Assembly (NCBI GenBank): GCA_945788595.1 | Contig: CALZMS010000098.1 | Coordinates: 1 to 5,319 of the forward strand | Length of the DNA stretch: 5,319 nucleotides | DNA from: an uncultured Lachnospiraceae bacterium | GTDB lineage: Bacteria > Bacillota > Clostridia > Lachnospirales > Lachnospiraceae | Direction: 5' to 3' | Shown here: one piece after another, positions 1 to 5,319 of the stretch | Layout: every line of letters starts with the position of its first letter | Position numbering within the stretch: the first letter of the stretch is position 1 | The notes under the pieces: model-generated | What the model saw: the letters and a program-made list of their open reading frames with translations, nothing else | Told to the model about the DNA's origin: nothing | The model's database searches: none | Translations under genes and position numbers: made by a program

Positions 1-1570
1 TTTCTTCGATCTTTTTCTCTTCAAAAACAACAGCCTTTGCGTTTTCGATCCAGGTCTTTCTGGGCACTGCGAATTCCTGACGGATCTGTTCCAGATCTTC
101 CCGGATCACACCGGCCATGGAATCGTAATTGTCCAAAATATCCTCATACCGTTCTATGTTGGCCACAGTTTTCTTATGCTCTGCCAAAAGAGCATCGATT
201 TCCAGGCCGATCAGCTTGTACAGACGCATCTCTAGGATCGCTGTGGCCTGACGTTCGGTAAAGCAGAGAGCTTTCGCTTTCTTTTCACTGGTTTTCGTCT
301 TAAACACGATACCCTCTGTATTGCCGTTGATCAGACAGTCCTTTGCCTGTTTCTGGCTGCGGCAGCCCCGCAAAATCTCAATGATCAGATCAATTACATC
401 ACAGGCCTTGATGAGACCCTCCTGGATCTCCCTTTTTTCCTTCTCTTTCGCAAGAAGGGTGGTGTATTTTCTGGTGGCCAGCTCAAACCGGAAATCCACA
501 TGATGTTCAATGATCTTTTTCAGTCCCAGAGTCTCCGGACGGCCATCCACAACAGCCAGCATATTAACGCCAAAGGTATCCTCGAGGTGGGTCTTTTTGT
601 AAAGCATATTGATCAGATTTTCCGCATCCGCACCCTTTTTCAGTTCCAGCACAATACGGATACCTTCTTTTGAAGACTGGTTGGAAATATCTGTGATTTC
701 CGAAGCTTTACGGGACTCTACCAGAGAAGCCACATCGTTCAGGAATTTACCGATATTTGCGCCGATCATGGGATAGGGGATTTCAGAGATCACGATATTC
801 TGTTTCCCGTTTTTCCCTTTCTCGACATCCACTTTGCCGCGGATATGAATTTTACCCATACCTGTCTCATAGATGGATAAAAGGTCATCTTTATTGATCA
901 CAATGCCGCCGGTAGGGAAATCCGGACCTTTGACATACTCCATCAACTCTTCGGTAGTAATATCGTGATTGGCCATATATGCTTCCACCGCATCGATCAC
1001 CTCACCCAGATTGTGGGGCGGAACGCTGGTAGCCATACCTACGGCAATACCGTCAGCACCGTTGATCAGAAAATTCGGGATACGTACCGGCAGTACTTCC
1101 GGCTCCCGCTCTGTCTCGTCAAAGTTCGGCACAAAATCCACGACCTGTTTGTCAAGATCTGCCAGATAGACCTCCTGGGTCAATTTCTGCAGACGGGCCT
1201 CCGTATATCGCATGGCAGCGGCACTGTCACCCTCAATGGAGCCGAAATTACCGTGTCCGTCCACCAAGGGCATGCCTTTTTTAAAATCCTGAGCCAGAAC
1301 CACCAGTGCATCATAAATAGAGGAATCTCCATGGGGATGATATTTACCCATAGTGTCTCCTACGATTCTTGCACATTTTCTGTAGGGGCGGTCATAGCGG
1401 ATACCCAGCTCATACATATCGTACAGCGTACGTCTCTGCACCGGCTTGAGGCCATCGCGCACATCCGGCAGGGCACGGGAAACGATAACGCTCATGGCAT
1501 AATCAATATAGGATTTCTGCATGATATCAGAATATTCTGTTTTAATGATTTTTTCTTCTATACCATTCAT
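1..1570 (-). CDS. parC: Type IIA DNA topoisomerase subunit A (topoisomerase IV subunit A, ParC/GyrA family), C-terminal part missing
   Basis: This is the DNA breakage-reunion subunit. It forms the transient double-strand break and partners with the adjacent B subunit in an A2B2 enzyme acting on chromosomal DNA. My translation from the ATG at 1570 stays open for 523 codons to the window edge. It shows the winged-helix/CAP region with LPDVRDGLKPVQRR (residues 34-47), the quinolone-region motif GKYHPHGDSSIYDALV (75-90), and AAAMRYTEARL with catalytic Tyr122 after Arg121. The tower segment IANG-type loop is NGADGIAVGMATSVPPHNL (170-188), and a coiled-coil follows at about 350-500. The start is fixed by an excellent Shine-Dalgarno 9 bases upstream. 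The C-terminal beta-pinwheel is outside the window. The motifs KCARIVGDTMG and GHGNFGS are GyrA-like, so a second gyrase A is the alternative. I prefer ParC because the text after the quinolone region (KKGMPLVDG) departs from canonical clostridial GyrA as I remember it. Family is near certain, subfamily only likely. Confidence 0.88.
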   Translation of the reverse strand, partial: MNGIEEKIIKTEYSDIMQKSYIDYAMSVIVSRALPDVRDGLKPVQRRTLYDMYELGIRYDRPYRKCARIVGDTMGKYHPHGDSSIYDALVVLAQDFKKGMPLVDGHGNFGSIEGDSAAAMRYTEARLQKLTQEVYLADLDKQVVDFVPNFDETEREPEVLPVRIPNFLINGADGIAVGMATSVPPHNLGEVIDAVEAYMANHDITTEELMEYVKGPDFPTGGIVINKDDLLSIYETGMGKIHIRGKVDVEKGKNGKQNIVISEIPYPMIGANIGKFLNDVASLVESRKASEITDISNQSSKEGIRIVLELKKGADAENLINMLYKKTHLEDTFGVNMLAVVDGRPETLGLKKIIEHHVDFRFELATRKYTTLLAKEKEKREIQEGLIKACDVIDLIIEILRGCRSQKQAKDCLINGNTEGIVFKTKTSEKKAKALCFTERQATAILEMRLYKLIGLEIDALLAEHKKTVANIERYEDILDNYDSMAGVIREDLEQIRQEFAVPRKTWIENAKAVVFEEKKIEE

Positions 1571-1576
1571 CTTCCG

Positions 1577-1586
1577 TCACCTCCTA
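1577..1586 (-). promoter_or_regulatory. Ribosome binding site of the A subunit, overlapping the B-subunit stop codon
   Basis: On the minus strand the sequence reads TAGGAGGTGA, close to the full complement of the 16S 3' end. AGGAGG ends 9 bases before the ATG at 1570. The first three bases, TAG, are the stop codon of the upstream topoisomerase gene. A ribosome finishing the B subunit therefore stops on the initiation signal of the A subunit, an arrangement expected to couple synthesis of the two partners. The coupling is inferred; the overlap is directly visible. Confidence 0.9.
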
Positions 1587-3506
1587 GATATCCAGCTGCG
1601 CATCCCGCGCATGCTCGTAAATAAATGCTTTTCTCGGGGGTACATCCGTTCCCATCAGAATTTCCGTAATCTCGGAAGCCAGACGAGCATCTTCGATCTC
1701 CACCTGTTTCAGCCTGCGGGTCTCTGGATTTAACGTAGTCTCCCACAGCTGCTCGGCATCCATCTCACCAAGACCTTTATATCTCTGCAATGTAAAGGGA
1801 CCTGTATGACGTTTTCTGTATTTTTCCAGTGCTTTGTCATCGTACAGATATTCTTCCTCACCTTTTGAAGGAATAGCCTTATATAAGGGCGGCATGGCGA
1901 TATATACGTGTCCCTCATAAATCAGTTCCGGCATAAAGCGATAGAACAGCGTCAAGAGCAGCGTAGAAATATGGGCACCATCCACATCCGCATCTGCCAT
2001 AATAATAATTTTATTATAGCGAAGTTTTGTAATATCAAAATCGTTGCCATAGCCTTCAGAGAATCCACAGCCAAAAGCATTGATCATGGATTTGATCTCC
2101 GCGTTAGCCAGTACTTTATCTATAGAAGCTTTTTCCACATTCAGGATTTTCCCCCGTATGGGAAGGATCGCCTGGTATGCTCTGTCTCTGGCTGTTTTTG
2201 CAGAACCGCCGGCAGAATCACCCTCGACGATAAAGATCTCGCACAGGGAAGGATCCTTTTTCTCGCAATTCGCCAGTTTTCCATTGGAATCAAAGGAATA
2301 TTTCTGTTTTGTCAAAAGATTGGTCTTTGCTTTTTCCTCAGTCTTTCGTATCTTGGCTGATCGCTCTGCACAGGCCAGCACCTGCTTTAACTGCTCCAGA
2401 TTACGGTCAAAATGCAGCTGAATCTGTTCAGCTGTCACCTTTCCTGTGGCTTTTGCCGCATCCTGGTTGTCCAGCTTTGTCTTTGTCTGGCCTTCAAATC
2501 TCGGTGCGGGATGCTTGATGGAAATTACCGCAGTCAGGCCATTGCGGATATCCGCACCGGTAAAATTACTGTCTTTTTCTTTAAGAATACCCAGTTCCCG
2601 GGCATACGTATTCATGATCGTGGTATAAGTGGTCTTAAAACCGGTCAGATGTGTACCACCCTCTGCATTGTAAATATTATTACAGAAGCCCAGAACATTT
2701 TCATGAAATTCATTCACATACTGAAATGCACACTCCACCGTAATACCATCGGCCTCGCCCTTAAAATACACCGGCTCATGGATGACTTCTTTATTCTGGT
2801 TCAGTTCCCGTACAAAACCAATGATACCATCAGGTTCATGAAATTCTACAATATCCGGTGTATCCTTTCGATCATCTTCAAAATGTATCGTCAGATTGGG
2901 ATTCAGATAGGCCGTCTCATGCATACGGCTCTTTACTTCAGTGGCGGAAAAGTCTGTACGGTCAAAAATTTCCGGATCCGGCAAAAACCGGATCAGTGTT
3001 CCTGTTTCTTTTGTCCGTCCAAGCTTCGGCAAAAGGCCATTTTCCAGAGGAAGCACCGCCTCTCCCCGCTCATACCGGTCATGGTGCACATACCCTTCCC
3101 TGGAGATCTGCACATCCATCCATTCTGAGAGTGCATTGACAACGGAAGAACCTACGCCATGCAGACCGCCGCTGGTCTTATAAACGGAATCATCAAATTT
3201 TCCACCCGCATGCAGTGTCGTAAATACAAGCCGGGCTGCAGGAACACCTTTTTCGTGCATCCCCACCGGAATACCACGTCCGTTGTCTTTGACACTGCAG
3301 GAGCCATCCTTATGCAGTATAATAGAGATTTCATCACAAAACCCTGCCAGATGTTCATCCACCGCATTGTCTACGATTTCATAGATCAGGTGATTCAGAC
3401 CTTTTCTTGAAGTACTGCCGATATACATTCCCGGTCTTTTGCGCACAGCCTCCAGTCCTTCCAGAACGGAAATGCTGCTGGCATCATAATTGACGCTTTT
3501 TGCCAT
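1584..3506 (-). CDS. parE: Type IIA DNA topoisomerase subunit B (topoisomerase IV subunit B, ParE/GyrB family)
   Basis: This is the ATPase subunit, which captures and drives passage of the transported DNA segment. From the ATG at 3506 it has 640 residues, usual for Gram-positive GyrB/ParE. The GHKL ATPase domain carries EIVDNAVDEH (general-base Glu43, Asn47), DNGRGIP (Asp74-Pro80), GGLHGVGSSVVNALS (113-127) and the transducer lysine in QTKTKL (340-345). The TOPRIM domain has EGDSAGG (Glu428) and the metal-binding DADVDG (Asp505, Asp507, Asp509). QRYKGLGEM (574-582) and the C-terminal tail complete the fold, and no insertion of the enterobacterial GyrB type is present. An in-frame TTG at 3530 would add eight residues, but it lies in the T-tract of a terminator without a Shine-Dalgarno. 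The protein beginning MAKSVNYDASS also matches family starts better. The gene is followed after 13 bases by the A subunit. A second gyrB is the alternative name, since sequence alone separates ParE and GyrB poorly here. Confidence 0.9.
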   Translation of the reverse strand: MAKSVNYDASSISVLEGLEAVRKRPGMYIGSTSRKGLNHLIYEIVDNAVDEHLAGFCDEISIILHKDGSCSVKDNGRGIPVGMHEKGVPAARLVFTTLHAGGKFDDSVYKTSGGLHGVGSSVVNALSEWMDVQISREGYVHHDRYERGEAVLPLENGLLPKLGRTKETGTLIRFLPDPEIFDRTDFSATEVKSRMHETAYLNPNLTIHFEDDRKDTPDIVEFHEPDGIIGFVRELNQNKEVIHEPVYFKGEADGITVECAFQYVNEFHENVLGFCNNIYNAEGGTHLTGFKTTYTTIMNTYARELGILKEKDSNFTGADIRNGLTAVISIKHPAPRFEGQTKTKLDNQDAAKATGKVTAEQIQLHFDRNLEQLKQVLACAERSAKIRKTEEKAKTNLLTKQKYSFDSNGKLANCEKKDPSLCEIFIVEGDSAGGSAKTARDRAYQAILPIRGKILNVEKASIDKVLANAEIKSMINAFGCGFSEGYGNDFDITKLRYNKIIIMADADVDGAHISTLLLTLFYRFMPELIYEGHVYIAMPPLYKAIPSKGEEEYLYDDKALEKYRKRHTGPFTLQRYKGLGEMDAEQLWETTLNPETRRLKQVEIEDARLASEITEILMGTDVPPRKAFIYEHARDAQLDI

Positions 3507-3514
3507 ACTGTTTC

Positions 3515-3583
3515 TTATCCTTTCCCGCAAAAAATCTGCGAACTGTCCGTAAAAACCAGACAGCCCGCAGTCTGCTTAAGCAT
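3515..3583 (-). CDS. Possible 22-codon leader ORF spanning the terminator hairpin (speculative)
   Basis: A reading frame starts with an ATG that shares its A with the TAA stop of the upstream gene (TAATG at 3585-3581). It runs 22 codons through both arms of the hairpin and ends with a TAA at 3517-3515 that abuts the parE Shine-Dalgarno (AAAGGA-TAA). The peptide would begin MLKQTAG and end CGKG, with no recognisable domain. No Shine-Dalgarno precedes it, so translation would need re-initiation by ribosomes leaving the upstream gene. Short open frames occur by chance, and nothing else shows that this one is used. It is listed because its two boundaries fit neighbouring signals so closely. Confidence 0.15.
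   Translation of the reverse strand: MLKQTAGCLVFTDSSQIFCGKG
3518..3523 (-). promoter_or_regulatory. Ribosome binding site of the B subunit, deciding the ATG start at 3506
   Basis: The minus strand reads GGGAAAGGATAAG ahead of the start, with AAAGGA ending 11 bases before the ATG at 3506. It is only moderately strong and somewhat far from the start, clearly weaker than the site of the A subunit. It supports the ATG at 3506 over the in-frame TTG at 3530, which is preceded only by the terminator T-tract. Confidence 0.6.
3529..3570 (-). terminator. Rho-independent terminator (or attenuator) before the topoisomerase genes
   Basis: Read on the minus strand, CTGCGGGCTGTC (3570-3559) pairs with GACAGTTCGCAG (3547-3536) over 12 base pairs, two of them G-U wobbles. 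The loop is 11 bases, and the stem is followed by A and six T (3535-3529). There is no matching T-run on the other side, so it works only in the minus direction. It lies 13 bases after the stop of the upstream cell-wall gene, where a terminator for that gene is expected. It also ends only 22 bases before the parE start codon, so it may lie within the parE leader. Confidence 0.8.
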
Positions 3584-5319
3584 TACTTTGTTACTTTCAA
3601 AGACTTTACAGAGCTGTAACTTCCATAAAGTTTTCCTGATTTTTCTGTTTTATATGCCCGCACACGAACATAATATTTTTTCCCTTTTGTCAGATTTTTT
3701 AAGGTTACTGACGTGGATTTTGTCGTCACTTTCTTCACATTTGACTTAAAATTGGAAGAAGTGCTGTACTGTACTTCGTATCCAACCGCACCGGAGACTT
3801 TCTTTGACAGTTTTACTGTCATCTTCTTTCCTGAAGTGTTTTTCAGGCTTTTGATTGTTGGTTTTCCCGGTTTGGAGGCATGCACTGTGATCTTACATTT
3901 AGCGTAAACTCCGCTGCCGTCTTTTGCCGTAGCTGTGATCACCGCAGTTCCTTCTTTCACAGCCGTCACTTTTCCGCCAGTGGATACCGTTGCCACTTTA
4001 ACATTAGAACTGGACCATACCACACCTTTCAGTGTAGGCTTGCTTGGAGAATAGCTCTTTACGGAAATCGTTACCGTACTGTTTTTTCCATATAATGCGG
4101 CGCTCGACTTGTCCAGAGTGATCTTCGTCACCGGGTTGCTGGTATAGGAAGAAATTGCCTTGGCATACGTGCTGCCCTTTGTGATGCAGAACCATCCTGT
4201 TTTTCCAGCATAGGTAACTTTTCCCCACTTCTCCTTACCGGAAGTCTTAACAGATTCTGTCAGTACAATAGTGTCCTTTGGAATCAGTGTACCAAGATAC
4301 GTACTGTCCGCCTTCGGAGACTGACGGAATTTAACAGATGTTGCTGTGATCTTATACAGGGCATTGCTTACCGTAACCTTACATTTTGCCTTAACACCAC
4401 TGCCATCTGCTGCCGTTGCTGTAATGGTTGCCGTGCCTGCGCCTATGCCTTTTACTTTACCCTCTGCGTCAACTGTTGCTACGGAACCGTTGGAAGTAGA
4501 CCAGTTCACCTTTTTTACAGATGCATTGGACGGTTTATAGGTCGCTACTTTTATCGTTTTGGTCGCAGATTTTGCCAGAATTACATTGGCTGTATCCAGA
4601 GTAATCGACGTTACTTTATTGGCAACAGACGGAGAGTTATCGGTATCAGCGCCTGTACCCTCTGCTATTTTCCGGGCATACTGCGTATCTCCCTTCTGCA
4701 GCATGACCCATCCTGTCAGACCATTATATACTGCTTTTCCCCAAAGCTCGTCACCGACCTGTTTTTTCTCAGATATCGGAAGTACGGATGATAAAAGTAC
4801 GGTCTGGCCCACTCCGGAGCTTTTTACATATTCAGAAGAGGTAGATGCCTCGCTGTACAGATACATTTCAGGCATATCATTTCCTGCAGAATCCTTCCAG
4901 ATCGTTTTCCACAGTTCTCCTTCATATGTAAGTACTGAAGAGGGTACAGCCTTAAGGTTGCTCACATTCTGTTCGCTGCGAAGCTGTACTACAGCCCAAT
5001 GTCCCCATTTTCCCAGGGTCCAGGTTACATGACTACGGTTACTGTTGTGTGCACTGACCTGCGGATTTCCGTTACTGTCATATCCCACACAGATAGCCGC
5101 ATGGGAATAGCGTTCTTTGGAATCATTGTAGTAAAATACAGGATCGCCCACACGGATCACATTTGCCGGATTAACTGCGTTACCATTCTGATTTATATAT
5201 CCGGAATCTGTAGGATACAATTCTACCACAGTACCGCAATTATCTGCCAGATATGTATATAATGTTTTGGCAACTGTCCAACTGCTGGTTCTGGTACATC
5301 CGGTTACAGCATGATACCA
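3583..5319 (-). CDS. Secreted cell-wall type protein: Amidase_6-like domain, two SH3-BIG2 units, FN3-like tail; N-terminus outside window
   Basis: The frame is open from the right edge to the TAA at 3583 (578 residues visible); the GTG at 5229 is internal, not the start. Residues 1-113 resemble the C-terminal half of the papain-like Amidase_6 family: a SSWTVAKTLYTYL segment, RVGDPVFYY, and SHAAICVGYDSNGNPQVSAHNSNR, whose His73 is the likely catalytic histidine. The expected catalytic cysteine is upstream and unseen. Then follow a bacterial SH3 domain (about 150-214, with TGWV), a BIG2 immunoglobulin-like domain (about 237-317), a second SH3 (320-385) and a second BIG2 (398-479). A fibronectin type III-like domain (483-578) with KGKKYYVRVRAYK closes the protein. 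There is no LPxTG anchor or C-terminal membrane segment. I infer export and non-covalent attachment to peptidoglycan or wall polymers, perhaps with peptide or amide cleavage. The signal peptide and exact substrate cannot be judged. The domain assignments are from recognition of motifs, not a profile search. Confidence 0.8.
   Translation of the reverse strand, partial: WYHAVTGCTRTSSWTVAKTLYTYLADNCGTVVELYPTDSGYINQNGNAVNPANVIRVGDPVFYYNDSKERYSHAAICVGYDSNGNPQVSAHNSNRSHVTWTLGKWGHWAVVQLRSEQNVSNLKAVPSSVLTYEGELWKTIWKDSAGNDMPEMYLYSEASTSSEYVKSSGVGQTVLLSSVLPISEKKQVGDELWGKAVYNGLTGWVMLQKGDTQYARKIAEGTGADTDNSPSVANKVTSITLDTANVILAKSATKTIKVATYKPSNASVKKVNWSTSNGSVATVDAEGKVKGIGAGTATITATAADGSGVKAKCKVTVSNALYKITATSVKFRQSPKADSTYLGTLIPKDTIVLTESVKTSGKEKWGKVTYAGKTGWFCITKGSTYAKAISSYTSNPVTKITLDKSSAALYGKNSTVTISVKSYSPSKPTLKGVVWSSSNVKVATVSTGGKVTAVKEGTAVITATAKDGSGVYAKCKITVHASKPGKPTIKSLKNTSGKKMTVKLSKKVSGAVGYEVQYSTSSNFKSNVKKVTTKSTSVTLKNLTKGKKYYVRVRAYKTEKSGKLYGSYSSVKSLKVTK
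3883..4362 (-). repeat. SH3-BIG2 unit 2 of an intragenic tandem repeat
   Basis: This second copy follows unit 1 almost directly. Its SH3 part has VKFRQSPKADSTYLG, EKWGKVTYAGKTGW and KGSTYA. Its BIG2 part begins VTKITLD and has WSSSNVKVATVSTGGKV, EGTAVITATA and DGSGVYAKCKITV. The start VKFRQSP is the classic SH3_3 opening and is better preserved than in unit 1. Such modules usually bind wall peptides (SH3) and act as rigid spacers or adhesion folds (BIG2). Confidence 0.7.
4369..4872 (-). repeat. SH3-BIG2 unit 1 of an intragenic tandem repeat
   Basis: This is the first copy of a two-domain module within the cell-wall gene. The SH3 part ends with ELWGKAVYNG-LTGW, then KGDTQYA and a linker. The BIG2 part begins VTSITLD and carries WSTSNGSVATVD, GKVKGIGAGTATITATA and DGSGVKAKCKVTV. 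The matching motifs in unit 2 appear in the same order, so the pair probably arose by duplication of a whole SH3-BIG2 block. The linker after this SH3 domain is longer than in unit 2, and the DNA has clearly diverged. Confidence 0.7.

Noticed and set aside
965..1624. 219-codon open frame on the plus strand
   Set aside because: It lies antisense to the conserved start of the topoisomerase A subunit, has no recognisable domain, and reads as the low-complexity reverse of a real gene.
2412..3128. 238-codon open frame on the plus strand
   Set aside because: It is fully antisense to the ATPase/transducer region of parE, whose motifs are intact. The translation resembles no family that I know and has no convincing start signal.
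3507..3530. Eight-residue N-terminal extension of parE from the TTG at 3530
   Set aside because: The TTG sits in the terminator T-tract with no Shine-Dalgarno before it, and the extension MRERIRNS is not expected in the family. The ATG at 3506 has a ribosome-binding site.
3670..3693. Promoter-like CTGACA and TATTAT on the minus strand inside the end of the cell-wall gene
   Set aside because: The boxes are only 12 bases apart, too close for a normal sigma-A promoter. No better candidate for a parE promoter was found by eye.
4559..5032. 157-codon open frame on the plus strand
   Set aside because: It is antisense to the SH3 and amidase-like part of the cell-wall gene. It is a shadow frame without recognisable motifs.
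5227..5229. GTG as start codon of the cell-wall protein
   Set aside because: The frame continues without a stop to the window edge, and the upstream residues (including SSWTVAKTLYTYL) fit the same amidase-like domain. The true start is therefore outside.

Overview
All genes that I can support lie on the minus strand, so the biological order runs from high to low coordinates. First comes the 3' part of a secreted, modular cell-wall type protein (3583-5319, cut by the right edge). Next is a short intergenic stretch of 76 bases with a strong hairpin terminator (3529-3570). Then comes a complete type IIA topoisomerase ATPase/TOPRIM subunit (1584-3506, parE/gyrB family), followed after 13 bases by the breakage-reunion subunit (1-1570, parC/gyrA family, cut by the left edge). 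There is no gene-free stretch over 300 bases. I see no tRNA, rRNA, CRISPR array or insertion sequence.

The window looks like a low-to-moderate GC Firmicute of class Clostridia, most likely a gut Lachnospiraceae relative. The reasons are the short Gram-positive form of the B subunit (640 residues, without the insertion of enterobacterial GyrB), strong AGGAGG-type ribosome binding, and the SH3/BIG2/FN3 surface-protein style common in that group. This placement is inference from remembered family resemblance; no search was run.

The two topoisomerase genes form one translationally coupled unit. The stop codon of the B subunit lies inside the Shine-Dalgarno sequence of the A subunit. Together they would form an A2B2 enzyme that passes one DNA duplex through another using ATP. 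Whether it is topoisomerase IV or a second gyrase cannot be settled here, because the A-subunit C-terminal domain, which carries the gyrase-specific box, lies outside the window. I favour topoisomerase IV (parE-parC).

The upstream gene encodes the end of a putative amidase (Amidase_6-like) followed by two SH3-BIG2 units and a very lysine-rich fibronectin type III-like domain. It has no obvious functional link to the topoisomerase.

The most interesting spot is the 76-base junction at 3507-3582. A 12-bp stem with a T-tract ends only a few bases before the parE ribosome-binding site, which leaves no room for an ordinary promoter between them. A 22-codon reading frame starts at the upstream gene's stop codon (TAATG), crosses the whole hairpin and ends against the parE Shine-Dalgarno. 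This could be a simple terminator or a leader attenuator. Otherwise the window is mostly housekeeping, and I do not see a clearly new system.
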